Below are positions 53,937 through 63,668 of a stretch of DNA of 64,000 bases, in pieces. The notes beneath the pieces were generated by a model that did no database searches, was not told the origin of the DNA, and saw nothing but the letters and a program-made list of their open reading frames with translations. The position numbers and the translations under genes were made by a program. The first letter of the stretch is position 1; each line of letters starts with the position of its first letter. The DNA is from Balneolaceae bacterium. GTDB taxonomy: Bacteria > Bacteroidota > Rhodothermia > Balneolales > Balneolaceae. The stretch spans positions 1-64,000 of the forward strand of contig VEMX01000004.1 of assembly GCA_009711805.1 (NCBI GenBank), read 5' to 3'.

Positions 53937-55013
53937 ATGAAGATGACTCCCAGTGAATACAGGTATTTCTTTCTTGCTCTTATCATCATTTCTGTTGCTT
54001 TTCAGGGGTGCAACAATCAGAATGAAAAGTCGGCTGATAAACCAATCACTATTCAGAACTTTGAAATTGACACGCTTAAGGTCTTTACCAGTTTTGAAAC
54101 GCATGACATTGCTCAGCCTTCTGATGTGAAGATTTTGAAAAACGGACATATAGCGATAGCAGATTACGGCCAGCAAACCATCAGTATACTTAAGAAGGAT
54201 GGCTCGCTAATTCATTCTTTTGGCAGACAAGGGCGTGGACCGGGAGAGTTTCTCAACATCAGGGATATTCTTACTATAGGAGAGCATATTTCGGTGTATG
54301 ATAGTCATCAAAATAGGCTTGTGGTTTTTAATTATTCGGGCGAATTACTTCGGAGTGAGTCGTTTTCATCAGCCAGTATGAACAAGGAAACAACGCTTAT
54401 TAACGACAGCTTATACGTGATAGGAATTGAAGGTGTCAGCGGTTCTCTCTTGCAGGTTCAAAATTTCAAATCAGATTCTGTGTTTAACTTTGGTACTCCC
54501 AAGGCTGAGAAAGAACAGGGGCTGGATTTGAAGAAAAGTAAACGGCAGTTAAAGGCAGGAAAGGTTCCGAACTTTTTTAAAAACAAGGTGATTCTTAACT
54601 CAGATGGAACACATATATATGCTTTTTTTGAAGCACTAAGTGAACTTCAGAAATATGATCTGCACGGAAATTTACTATGGAGCCGTATGATTGATCTCCC
54701 AAACAATAAACAAATTTTTGAGGATATTGTTGAAAGCGCCAAAGAGAATACCAATGCTCGTTCTATTCCTGTTCTCAATTATATAGCCGATTTTCTGATC
54801 ATCGAAGATAATATGTTCATCCTGACAGCACGCCCTTCCGGCGGATCTCAATATATAGTAAAGCTCAACAAACAAGGCGAAATTGTTGCTGAATACAGCA
54901 TGCCAGAAAATGCAACTTACGGTTACGATATAGATATTAACCCAGAGGATAATACTGCATACTTTACTTCATGGAGTGCTGGTATAGTTTATAAGGGGAT
55001 ATTACCGGAATAA
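53937..55013 (+). CDS. 6-bladed beta-propeller lipoprotein
   Basis: The ATG at 53937 gives a lipoprotein signal (SVAFQGC, Cys25 of the trimmed product). The frame extends up to a GTG at 53886, but a palindrome lies there. It is 358 residues from this start. SFGRQGRGPGEFLNIRDILT is the family hallmark also seen at 18055-19071. Blades end with YAYSFAS-like strands; the last ends SWSAGIVYKGILPE. Outer-membrane or periplasmic, function unknown. Confidence 0.75.
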   Translation: MKMTPSEYRYFFLALIIISVAFQGCNNQNEKSADKPITIQNFEIDTLKVFTSFETHDIAQPSDVKILKNGHIAIADYGQQTISILKKDGSLIHSFGRQGRGPGEFLNIRDILTIGEHISVYDSHQNRLVVFNYSGELLRSESFSSASMNKETTLINDSLYVIGIEGVSGSLLQVQNFKSDSVFNFGTPKAEKEQGLDLKKSKRQLKAGKVPNFFKNKVILNSDGTHIYAFFEALSELQKYDLHGNLLWSRMIDLPNNKQIFEDIVESAKENTNARSIPVLNYIADFLIIEDNMFILTARPSGGSQYIVKLNKQGEIVAEYSMPENATYGYDIDINPEDNTAYFTSWSAGIVYKGILPE

Positions 55014-55149
55014 TGCTCCATTTAGATCAATAATCCAAAAAGAAACGAAGACCTCGATGGGTTTTGTTACGGATTTGTGATACAAAACCGGGCAGACCGT
55101 TCTATACTGTTATTGAAAAAAATTAAACGGAAACGAATTTAACGCTGTT

Positions 55150-55767
55150 ATGAAGTCTTTAATAATTACAGGCCTTATAGTAAGCCTGACAACATTTTCA
55201 TTATTTGCACAGGAAAAGGAGAAAAATTTGGAGAAAGCAACATTTGGCGCCGGATGTTTTTGGTGTGTGGAAGCCATTTATGAACTCGTTGAAGGTATTG
55301 ACCATGTAGAAGCCGGTTATTCAGGCGGGCATGTTGAGAATCCTTCCTATAAAGAGGTGACAATGGGAACAACGGGGCATGCCGAGGTAGCCCGTATTCA
55401 TTTCGACCCGGAAGTGATTTCATATGAGGAATTGCTGGAAGTGCTCTGGCATACACACAATCCAACTACCCTAAATCGCCAGGGTAATGATGTGGGCCCT
55501 CAATACCGCTCAGTAATATTCTATCATAATGAGGAACAAAAACGTATTGCCGAACAATCACTTCAGAAAACGGATGCATCTGATTTATGGAAAGATCCTA
55601 TAGTAACTCAGATTCAACCACTTGAAAACTATTATGTGGCCGAGAACTACCATCAGGATTATTATGAAAATAATCCCAATGCAGGTTACTGTTCGTACGT
55701 GATTGCTCCCAAGGTGAAGAAGTTCAAAAAAGAGTTTAAGTATTTGTTAAAAGATCAGGAATCTTGA
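55150..55767 (+). CDS. msrA: Exported methionine sulfoxide reductase A
   Basis: 205 residues. MsrA reduces methionine-S-sulfoxide in proteins. A signal peptide (residues 1-21, SLFAQ) leads into TFGAGCFWCVEAIYE with catalytic Cys36. GYSGGHVENPSYKEVTMGTT and the H-x-x-x-NP helix YHQDYYENNPNAGYC, with a resolving Cys, follow. Export suggests repair of oxidised envelope proteins. It precedes the amidohydrolase by 79 bases. Confidence 0.92.
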   Translation: MKSLIITGLIVSLTTFSLFAQEKEKNLEKATFGAGCFWCVEAIYELVEGIDHVEAGYSGGHVENPSYKEVTMGTTGHAEVARIHFDPEVISYEELLEVLWHTHNPTTLNRQGNDVGPQYRSVIFYHNEEQKRIAEQSLQKTDASDLWKDPIVTQIQPLENYYVAENYHQDYYENNPNAGYCSYVIAPKVKKFKKEFKYLLKDQES

Positions 55768-55846
55768 TTTAGATGCTTTCTTTATAATCATTCTACCTGT
55801 ATAATGGGCTGGCACCTATAACATGTATGCTACAACTAACTACAGA

Positions 55847-56950
55847 ATGAAAAGAATAAGCCTATTATTAATGCTGCTGATAACAAGCAGTGTTGTATTT
55901 GCTCAACAGCCCGATACCACAATGACTTTTGAAGAGTACGACCCAGAGTCTACCCTGGTGGTGCCGGGAGAAATTATTGAGCACGCCAAGTATCCTTTTA
56001 TTGATGTACACAGCCACCTGTGGCGTATGGCTTCCATGGATCTTAAAGAAACAGCCCGGGAAATGGACAGCCTGAATATGAAAGTGTTGGTAAACCTGAG
56101 CGGGCGTTCCGGAGATCAATTAAAGGCGATGGTGGATGCGGCTGAAAAACAGGCACCGGGCAGGTTTGTCATTTTTGCGAATTTGAATTTTGATGGTATT
56201 GATGACCCGGACTGGACGGAGCGTACGGTTAAACAGCTGGAAGAGGATTATAACAATGGAGCCCGCGGACTCAAGATTTTCAAAAACCTGGGCCTCACCG
56301 TCACCGATTCGGAAGGAAGTCGTGTGCACACCGATGATCCCCGCCTGGATCCTGTATGGGCCAAGGCTGGTGAGTTGGGAATGCCGGTTCTCATTCATAC
56401 CGGTGAACCTGCCGTGTTTTGGGCTCCCATCAATAAAAAAAATGAACGCTGGCTGGAAATGAAAAACTTTCCCCGCCGCCACCGGGGCGATTCTACCCGT
56501 TACCCAAGCTGGGAGGTAGTGATGCAGGAGCAGTGGAATGTGTTCCGCAAGCATCCCGGCACAACTTTTATAAATGCACATTTTGGATGGATGGCTAACG
56601 ATCTGGCTCGGCTGGGACAACACCTGGATGAGTTTCCCAATGTATATACCGAAACGGCCGCAATCATTGCAGAATTGGGGAGGCAGCCTCGTTTTGCGAA
56701 AGAATTTTTCATCAAGTACCAGGATCGTCTGCTATTTGGAAAAGATACCTACCGCCCTCACGAATACTGGACCTATTTCAGAGTGCTGGAAAGTGATGAC
56801 GAATATTTTGATTATTTCCGCAAACGCCATGCCTTCTGGCAAATGTATGGATTGGATTTGCCGGATGAAGTTTTGAAAAAAATATACTACAAAAACGCTT
56901 TGCGTATTTTGCCAGGAATAGAGAAGTCTCTATTTGAAAATGTAAACTAA
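55847..56950 (+). CDS. Exported amidohydrolase (TIM-barrel metal hydrolase)
   Basis: The ATG at 55847 gives a signal peptide (MKRISLLLMLLITSSVVFAQ). A longer frame from 55823 adds 8 residues. The 367-residue product has YPFIDVHSHLW (H-x-H of the metal site), VLIHTGEP (metal His), FINAHFGW (His) and LLFGKDTYRP (Asp), the ligand order of amidohydrolase family 2. Substrate unknown. It lies between msrA and the DUF2911 gene, 29 bases before the latter, likely co-transcribed. Confidence 0.8.
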   Translation: MKRISLLLMLLITSSVVFAQQPDTTMTFEEYDPESTLVVPGEIIEHAKYPFIDVHSHLWRMASMDLKETAREMDSLNMKVLVNLSGRSGDQLKAMVDAAEKQAPGRFVIFANLNFDGIDDPDWTERTVKQLEEDYNNGARGLKIFKNLGLTVTDSEGSRVHTDDPRLDPVWAKAGELGMPVLIHTGEPAVFWAPINKKNERWLEMKNFPRRHRGDSTRYPSWEVVMQEQWNVFRKHPGTTFINAHFGWMANDLARLGQHLDEFPNVYTETAAIIAELGRQPRFAKEFFIKYQDRLLFGKDTYRPHEYWTYFRVLESDDEYFDYFRKRHAFWQMYGLDLPDEVLKKIYYKNALRILPGIEKSLFENVN

Positions 56951-56979
56951 TAACTAACCATTAATTAAAGTATCGATCC

Positions 56980-57540
56980 ATGAGAAAACTATTAACGACT
57001 TCTATCTTAGTGATTGTGACTTTGTTCTTTGCTGCCGATTTTGCTGTAGCCCAGGAACGGGGAAACAACAGTGCACGACCAAGTCCTAATGCAACAGTAA
57101 GCCAGACCGTTGGAACTACTGTGGTAACCGTGGGATATAGCCGTCCCGGTATTAAAGGGCGCTCTTATTTTGAAGAAGGAGCCGACCTTGCTCCGGCCGG
57201 AAGTGTATGGCGTACAGGAGCCAATGAATCTACAACTATAACTTTTTCTGATAATGTAGTATTTGGCGGAGAAGAAATAGAAGCGGGAACCTATTCCCTG
57301 TATTCTATTCCGAACGGCGATAGCTGGACATTAATCATTAACAGTAAACTTTCCTGGGGTACCCAGTATGATTCTGCTGAAGATTATGCCCGTGTTGATG
57401 CTGCAGTGATAGATAATGGTGCGTCAAATATGGAGCGGTTTACGATCTATTTTGATACACTTTCTAACAATAAGGGGCATCTGAACCTACACTGGGGAAC
57501 TACAAAAGTTGCCGTACCAATTACTATTCCAGAGATGTAA
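56980..57540 (+). CDS. Exported DUF2911 protein
   Basis: 186 residues. A signal peptide (residues 1-24, DFAVAQ) is followed by SPNATVSQTVGTTVVTVGYS, then RPGIKGRSYF, WRTGANESTTITFSDNV, and IEAGTYSLYSIPNGDSWTLI. The WR-GANE and AGTYSLY blocks define DUF2911. Function not known. Last gene of the msrA-amidohydrolase-DUF2911 run. Confidence 0.85.
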   Translation: MRKLLTTSILVIVTLFFAADFAVAQERGNNSARPSPNATVSQTVGTTVVTVGYSRPGIKGRSYFEEGADLAPAGSVWRTGANESTTITFSDNVVFGGEEIEAGTYSLYSIPNGDSWTLIINSKLSWGTQYDSAEDYARVDAAVIDNGASNMERFTIYFDTLSNNKGHLNLHWGTTKVAVPITIPEM

Positions 57541-57563
57541 CGGGATATTTGTTTTTGATGACG

Positions 57564-57593
57564 GGGGACATGGGATACCATGTCCCCTTTTTT
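57564..57593 (+). terminator. Terminator after the DUF2911 gene
   Basis: GGGGACATGG-GATA-CCATGTCCCC, a perfect 10-bp stem, followed directly by six T. Confidence 0.95.
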
Positions 57594-57770
57594 ATTGGGG
57601 ATCTTAAACCTGGGGCTTGGTTAAAGCCTTGGTGATTTGAATTTAAGCTCCCCTTTTCACTTCCTCCTTGTTCGCAGTGAAGCAAGACCAGGGAGGTCCC
57701 GATAATCGGGGTAGAGTCAGGGAGGGTTCGGTAACGTCAAGAAATGATTAATGATCCGGCAAATAAAAAA

Positions 57771-57791
57771 GGATGCTTTTAAAAAGCACCC
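57771..57791 (-). terminator. Terminator after the thiamine-receptor gene
   Basis: On the minus strand: GGGTGCTTTT, short loop, AAAAGCATCC, then TTTTTTATTT. It follows the stop at 57827 by 36 bases. Confidence 0.85.
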
Positions 57792-57826
57792 TTTAAATGA
57801 TCAGTTAAAATGTACGAACCGGGGGG

Positions 57827-60277
57827 TTAAAATTTCCATTTAACCTGGAACAGAAAGTTGGTTCCCGCTTGCGGATAGTAGTAGTTATAGTGGGTAGGTG
57901 CGCCATCATACAACCAGCCAAAGGTATAGCCATTGGTTTCGTACTTGTGGTTGAAGATGTTATTTATCTTCAGAGAAGCTGTTATGCCTTCCAGAAAAGA
58001 TATGTCATAAAAAGAGTAATCAATCTTCAGGTCGTTTACGAAATAAGGATCAATAGAACGGCTTTGGATTTGGGTGTTATCCAGGTACTGCCGCGATACG
58101 TATTTGGAAATTAGCTCAGCATTGAATCCGCCTTCCCGAAATCCAAGCACTCCATTGGTGATGACCGAAGGGGAGAAGGCAATGTCGGTGTCTTCATAAA
58201 CCTCTGCTTTTTGGCCGATATAACTAAAGCCGGCATCGTACTGAGCCGTGTATTGGGTGTATTCAACAATTTTATTCTGGCTGAAGGTAGCATTTACCGA
58301 AGCACTTAATTGATCAGTAAGGCTCACCCCGCCCTGTAGTTCCAGTCCAATACGGTAGCTGTCAGCTACATTCTCACGTACTATTTCACCTACATCATTA
58401 ATAGCCCCGGTAGGAACCAGCTGATCGTTGTAAAACATTCCATATATATTAGCTCCCAGGAAGTACCGGTTGAAATCACCACGATATCCCGCTTCAACAT
58501 TATAGAGTTTTTCAGCAGAAGGGCGGCTGTCTGGGGTAGAATTTACATATTCATCCCGGGTGGGTTCTTTACCGCCCACTGCAAAAGAAGCATATAATCG
58601 CTGACCTTCTCCAGGATTGAAAACTAAGCCAAACTTAGGGTTGAAGAACAGAAGATCTTCTTCCTGCTGCAACGAAATAAGACTGTCCTGTACATTTGGC
58701 TGAGAGCCTGTTTGTATGATATCATTTCCGAGAAACTGATAGTTGACTCCCCGAAGTTGTACATCAACATAAGTATTTAGCTGATCAGTAAGTTTGTATT
58801 GCAACTTGCTGTAGAAGTTGAAATCCTTTTTGATGCCGTCATTATCATAGTAGCGGTCTTCAAACTCACTGGTTCCGGCATAACGCGCCCATATTACTTC
58901 CCCAAAATGAGCACCTTCATAGTAGCTATACCCGCCGCCAAAGGTGATATTCCAAGTGTCGGAATGAGTGTATTTGGTAGAGAATAAAGTTCCGTAGAAA
59001 TCATTGTCCAACCAGCGTCGGCGAATTAAATCCGATTCTGTAGGATCGCTGGGGTTGGCGGGTTCAATGTTATACTCAGCCAGGTCTTCTCCTCCTTTAT
59101 ACTCTTCGTAATAGCCAAACCCTTTGGTGTAGAAAAGAGAAGTATTGACCAGCCAGTTTTGCTGCAGTTGGTAAGAGTAGTGCAGCTGGTAGTAATTCTG
59201 TTGGTAGTTGTCTACCTGGTTTTCGTAAGGTTCTCCATCTTTATCAGTGCCGGCTTCATTAAAGGTGCGATCGTTTTCCAGTACACTTTCCTCAACGCCA
59301 TACCATGCCTGATATGTACGTTCTTTGCCGGTAAATACATCAGCACGAAGTAAACTACGTTCTCCATGATGGCTGGCTGAAAGAAAATAGGACCCCAGGT
59401 CGGATGAAGCGCGGTCGATGTAACCATCACTATCAATCTTGGACAGGCGGCCTTCAAACTGCCATCCGTTATCCATAAGACCCGAACCTACCTTAACATT
59501 ATATTTGCGGGTGTTAAAGGAGCCAAAGCCTGTATTTATTTCCCCATACGGTTCCGGCGATGAAGGACTGGTTTGCAGGTTAATAGTAGCACCAAAAGCA
59601 CCAGGGCCATTGGTTGAAGTACCCACACCGCGTTGAATCTGGATATTCTCTATAGATGAAGCCAGGTCGGGCAAGTCAACCCAGAATACCCCATGCGATT
59701 CGGCATCATTAACAGGAATACCATTAATGGTGACATTAATGCGTGCCGGATCAACACCGCGAATACGAATTCCGGTATATCCAATACCGGCTCCTGCATC
59801 AGAAGTGGTAGTTACCGAAGGAGTGTTTTGGAGCAAGTATGGAACATCTTGTCCCATATTCCGCTCTTCTATTTCGGCACGGTTAATGTTTGTATAAGTG
59901 ATAGGTGTTGATTCATCTCCCCGAACCCCCTGTACAAATACATCATCAGCTACATAGGTATCAGGGTACATGAAGATCTCAAGTCCCTTTTGCGTGGATG
60001 ATACATCAAGTTTCTGGTCTTTATATCCCAGAAAAGTAACCCGAATTTGCTGGCGGCCATTATCGGAAAGGGTAAGTTCAAACGAACCGTCATCGTTGGT
60101 TACCGCCCCCCGGCTTGTGCCCAATTGCTTGATGGCAGCACCTGCAAGCGGGTCCCTGTTCTGCACATCCAGGACGGTTCCGGTTATGGTTTGTGAAAAG
60201 GCATTCTGAGAAAACAGAATGGGTAATAATAATAGTATAAAAGCCGAAAGAACCGACTTTTTTTGAATTGATAACAT
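57827..60277 (-). CDS. TonB-dependent receptor, probably for thiamine
   Basis: 816 residues from the ATG at 60277. An upstream ATG at 60289 is in frame but overlaps the GGAGG (60287-60283) that serves the second ATG. Signal peptide about 1-27 (LLLLPILFSQNAFSQ), carboxypeptidase-like domain 30-110 (TITGTVLDVQNRDPLAGAAI), plug about 120-225 (GDESTPITYTNINRAEIEER, GVFWVDLPDLA), then the barrel ending FLFQVKWKF. A TPP riboswitch lies just upstream, so the cargo is probably thiamine or a derivative. No pnuT or thiamine-kinase gene follows. Confidence 0.85.
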   Translation of the reverse strand: MLSIQKKSVLSAFILLLLPILFSQNAFSQTITGTVLDVQNRDPLAGAAIKQLGTSRGAVTNDDGSFELTLSDNGRQQIRVTFLGYKDQKLDVSSTQKGLEIFMYPDTYVADDVFVQGVRGDESTPITYTNINRAEIEERNMGQDVPYLLQNTPSVTTTSDAGAGIGYTGIRIRGVDPARINVTINGIPVNDAESHGVFWVDLPDLASSIENIQIQRGVGTSTNGPGAFGATINLQTSPSSPEPYGEINTGFGSFNTRKYNVKVGSGLMDNGWQFEGRLSKIDSDGYIDRASSDLGSYFLSASHHGERSLLRADVFTGKERTYQAWYGVEESVLENDRTFNEAGTDKDGEPYENQVDNYQQNYYQLHYSYQLQQNWLVNTSLFYTKGFGYYEEYKGGEDLAEYNIEPANPSDPTESDLIRRRWLDNDFYGTLFSTKYTHSDTWNITFGGGYSYYEGAHFGEVIWARYAGTSEFEDRYYDNDGIKKDFNFYSKLQYKLTDQLNTYVDVQLRGVNYQFLGNDIIQTGSQPNVQDSLISLQQEEDLLFFNPKFGLVFNPGEGQRLYASFAVGGKEPTRDEYVNSTPDSRPSAEKLYNVEAGYRGDFNRYFLGANIYGMFYNDQLVPTGAINDVGEIVRENVADSYRIGLELQGGVSLTDQLSASVNATFSQNKIVEYTQYTAQYDAGFSYIGQKAEVYEDTDIAFSPSVITNGVLGFREGGFNAELISKYVSRQYLDNTQIQSRSIDPYFVNDLKIDYSFYDISFLEGITASLKINNIFNHKYETNGYTFGWLYDGAPTHYNYYYPQAGTNFLFQVKWKF

Positions 60278-60282
60278 GAATT

Positions 60283-60315
60283 CCTCCATTTATAAAACTA
60301 CTTGATTAATGGAGG
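60283..60315 (-). promoter_or_regulatory. Hairpin covering the receptor's ribosome binding site
   Basis: CCTCCATT (60283-60290) and AATGGAGG (60308-60315), 8 perfect pairs with a 17-base loop. On the minus strand, the 3' arm holds the GGAGG of the receptor start. It fits translational control by the riboswitch. An alternative pairing with the aptamer was not worked out. Confidence 0.65.
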
Positions 60316-60341
60316 AGGTAAACTTGCGTACCTTTGCGGAA

Positions 60342-60420
60342 TAGGTTTCCCTTCGCCGGTATTACCCGGATCAGGTATTAGGGTATGATCTCAGCCCACA
60401 ATGCAAGCACCCCCAACCTT
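60342..60420 (-). promoter_or_regulatory. TPP riboswitch (THI element)
   Basis: On the minus strand it reads GGGGGTGCTTGC, GGCTGAGATCATACCCT, ACCTGATCCGGGTAATACC and GGCGAAGGGAAACC, which are the thiamine-pyrophosphate aptamer consensus segments in order. AGGTT and AACCT close P1. It precedes the receptor gene by 65 bases to the chosen start. Confidence 0.95.
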
Positions 60421-60679
60421 GTGAGCGGAAAAGATACGGGCTTATATAATAGCATGTAAAGCAAAATGATAGATTTTTTTAGTGAAGAGCAGGAGAGTCG
60501 ATTTGAAGTTGTATTTAGTTGTAGGTAGCCGGCAGGTCCACACTCTTTATGGTTTTATAAAAGTCGCATACGGGCCGTATTTTTACTCAATATGAATAGA
60601 GAGTTGGTACAAGACAAAGCGCCAAAAGATTTGTACCTTTGGTTGCTATAGAACGAAATTCAAAAATTTTATATAAACG
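60421..60679. other. Spacer between the receptor riboswitch and acnA
   Basis: 259 bases with no gene. TACCTTTG (60634-60641) fits the TAnnTTTG part of a promoter for acnA, but the TTG element spacing (27 bases) is longer than usual. Confidence 0.4.
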
Positions 60680-63385
60680 ATGAGCGACACACTGAAACAA
60701 ACCCGAGTAGAATTTGATACCGGTTCAGGGAAAGCCTTTCTTCATAGTCTTCCCAAGCTGAAGGAACTGGGATACGATAATATTGACAAGCTCCCCTTTT
60801 CTATAAAAATATTGCTGGAAGCAGTCCTGAGAGAGCTGGACGGTTACTCCGTTACTAAAAGGGATGTGGAAGCCCTGGCAAACTATAATCCTAAAAACCC
60901 GCAGGGAGAAATTCCATATAAGCCTTCCAGGGTTGTACTGCAGGATTTCACTGGTGTACCTGCTGTGGTAGATCTTGCCGCACTCCGTTTTGCCATGCAA
61001 CGCATGGGCGGAAAAGCAACCGATATTAATCCGCAGGTTCCTGTAGATCTGGTTATTGATCACTCTGTGCAGGTAGATATGTTTGGGCGAGAAGCTGCTC
61101 TCATGTTCAATGTTGAAAAAGAAATGGAGCGAAATAATGAACGCTATGAATTTCTGAAATGGGGGAAAGAAGCTTTTGATAATTTCCGGGTGGTACCCCC
61201 GGGACGTGGAATCGTTCACCAGGTAAACCTTGAGTATTTAGGACGTGGTGTATTTACCCGTGAAGAAGAAGATGGGTCAACAACGGCCTATCCCGATACT
61301 CTTGTAGGAACCGACTCTCATACCACCATGATTAATGGTTTGGGTATTCTTGGATGGGGTGTGGGCGGAATTGAGGCAGAAGCCGCTATGTTGGGGCAGC
61401 CCATTTCCATGCTGGTTCCTGAAGTTGCCGGAATGAAACTCACCGGTAAATTAAGAGAAGGTGTTACTGCTACCGACCTTACCCTTACCGTTACGCAAAT
61501 GCTGCGTAAGCATGGAGTGGTTGGTAAATTTGTAGAATTTTATGGAGACGGTCTCAGTAATATGAGCCTTCCTGATCGCGCTACCATTGCGAATATGGCC
61601 CCTGAATATGGTGCAACCATGGGATTCTTTCCAATTGATGATGAGGCGCTCCGGTATATGAGGAGAACCGGACGTTCAGAAGAATTGGTACAACTGGTTG
61701 AAAATTACACTAAAGCCCAGGGATTATTCAGAACGGATGATACACCTGATCCTGAATTTTCTACTACCTTGGAGTTAGATCTTAGTACTGTTGAGACTTC
61801 CCTTGCAGGACCAAAGCTGCCTCACGACCGTATTGTGCTTAACAAGATGAAAGAGACGTTTAAGAATTGCCTGACCAGTAATGATCCAACGATGGGCTTC
61901 AACCTGGAGCAGGAAAAACTGGCCAATAAAGGAGTGTATAAAAACGGCCAGGAAATAGAAATGAAGCATGGCGATGTAGTTATTGCTGCCATCACCAGCT
62001 GTACCAATACCTCGAACCCAAGTGTAATGCTGGGTGCCGGTATTGTGGCCAAAAAAGCGGTAGAACGTGGACTTAAAGTTCCCGCATATGTGAAAACATC
62101 ACTGGCTCCGGGCTCCCGGGTTGTAACCGAATACCTGAAAGAAGCAGGCTTGACAGATTATATGGATAAGCTTGGCTTTAACCTGGTGGGGTATGGATGT
62201 ACCACTTGTATAGGAAATTCCGGGCCGCTGCCAGAAGCTGTAGAAAAAGCTATCAGGGAAGGAGATCTGATTGCTGCCGGTGTACTTTCAGGAAACAGAA
62301 ACTTTGAAGGACGTATTCACCCATGGGTAAAAGCCAATTACCTGGCTTCTCCACCGCTGGTAGTAGCATATGCTCTGGCAGGGAGTGTGGATATTGATCT
62401 CAGTAAGGATCCGATTGGAAAAGATAAAGACGGGAAGGATGTTTACCTGAAAGAAATATGGCCAACAACAGAAGAAATTGCTGAACATCTGGACGATGCT
62501 ATACGCCCAGACCTATTTGATTCTATGTACAGCGATATCTTTGAATCGCCCACATGGGAAGCTATTCCTGTTTCAGGCGGAGATCTGTTTGACTGGAAAG
62601 AAGAATCAACCTATATACAGGAACCTCCATTCTTTATGGGGATGTCAGAAACTCCAGACCCCATCAAACCTATAACAGGTGCCAGGGCATTGGTTAAGGT
62701 GGGAGACTCCATCACAACCGATCACATATCACCCGCAGGTAATATTGCGGAAGATTCTCCGGCAGGGAAATACCTGAAAGATCACAGTGTCCAAAAATCA
62801 GATTTCAACTCTTACGGTTCACGCCGCGGTAACGACCGCGTGATGACACGCGGAACTTTTGCGAATGTAAGGTTTAAGAATCAGTTGGCTCCTGGAACAG
62901 AAGGTGGATATACCAATTACTGGCCAGATAATGAGATAACCACTATTTATGAAGCATCGCTGAAGTATAAAGAATCCAATACCCCCTTGGTTGCTTTGGC
63001 AGGCAAACAATATGGTACAGGTTCGTCTCGCGACTGGGCAGCCAAAGGTACTGCATTATTAGGGGTAGAAGCGGTGATTGCTACATCGTATGAGCGTATT
63101 CACCGCTCCAATCTTATCCAGATGGGAGTGCTTCCCCTTCAGTTTAAAGAAGGCGAAAGTGCAGATGCCTTAGGTTTAGATGGGTCGGAAACATTTGATA
63201 TCCATGTAGATGATAATGTTCAGGCTCGGGATGAAATAAAGGTAACAGCAACTACAAAAGAAGGTAAAACCATTGAGTTTATAACCGACTGCCGTATTGA
63301 TACACCAGTTGAGGTAGATTATTATCGCAACGGTGGAATTTTGCACACCGTACTGCTCGATTACCTGAAGAAAAGCAAAAGCTAA
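60680..63385 (+). CDS. acnA: Aconitate hydratase A
   Basis: 901 residues. It converts citrate to isocitrate in the TCA cycle, with a [4Fe-4S] cluster. [35 protein letters not shown] (one cluster Cys) and [15 protein letters not shown] (two cluster Cys) are present. The swivel domain has [19 protein letters not shown] and [14 protein letters not shown]. It lies alone, with a strong terminator. Confidence 0.97.
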   Translation: MSDTLKQTRVEFDTGSGKAFLHSLPKLKELGYDNIDKLPFSIKILLEAVLRELDGYSVTKRDVEALANYNPKNPQGEIPYKPSRVVLQDFTGVPAVVDLAALRFAMQRMGGKATDINPQVPVDLVIDHSVQVDMFGREAALMFNVEKEMERNNERYEFLKWGKEAFDNFRVVPPGRGIVHQVNLEYLGRGVFTREEEDGSTTAYPDTLVGTDSHTTMINGLGILGWGVGGIEAEAAMLGQPISMLVPEVAGMKLTGKLREGVTATDLTLTVTQMLRKHGVVGKFVEFYGDGLSNMSLPDRATIANMAPEYGATMGFFPIDDEALRYMRRTGRSEELVQLVENYTKAQGLFRTDDTPDPEFSTTLELDLSTVETSLAGPKLPHDRIVLNKMKETFKNCLTSNDPTMGFNLEQEKLANKGVYKNGQEIEMKHGDVVIAAITSCTNTSNPSVMLGAGIVAKKAVERGLKVPAYVKTSLAPGSRVVTEYLKEAGLTDYMDKLGFNLVGYGCTTCIGNSGPLPEAVEKAIREGDLIAAGVLSGNRNFEGRIHPWVKANYLASPPLVVAYALAGSVDIDLSKDPIGKDKDGKDVYLKEIWPTTEEIAEHLDDAIRPDLFDSMYSDIFESPTWEAIPVSGGDLFDWKEESTYIQEPPFFMGMSETPDPIKPITGARALVKVGDSITTDHISPAGNIAEDSPAGKYLKDHSVQKSDFNSYGSRRGNDRVMTRGTFANVRFKNQLAPGTEGGYTNYWPDNEITTIYEASLKYKESNTPLVALAGKQYGTGSSRDWAAKGTALLGVEAVIATSYERIHRSNLIQMGVLPLQFKEGESADALGLDGSETFDIHVDDNVQARDEIKVTATTKEGKTIEFITDCRIDTPVEVDYYRNGGILHTVLLDYLKKSKS

Positions 63386-63404
63386 AGACTCTTGTATAAG
63401 CTCG

Positions 63405-63438
63405 AAAGGACGCAGAATTGCTCTGCGTCCTTTTTTTT
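63405..63438 (+). terminator. Terminator after acnA
   Basis: AAAGGACGCAGA-ATTGC-TCTGCGTCCTTT with the last T continuing as an eight-T run. Confidence 0.95.
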
Positions 63439-63668
63439 ATTTTGTTAAAAAAAAGCATCGGTTTAGCAGCGAAGACGACAGATAAAAGCATTTATTGTTT
63501 TTAACTATTTATTCGTTAATGGTTTGTATGTACTTAAATACATAGGAAAATGAACGAGTAGATAATATATCGCGGAAGGTGGGTTGATAATAAGGTTCTT
63601 GTGGGTTTTATCCTGTCTTTTTAGTATATAGGATTACTTAAATTGTTGAGGAGTCTATTAAGGAATCA

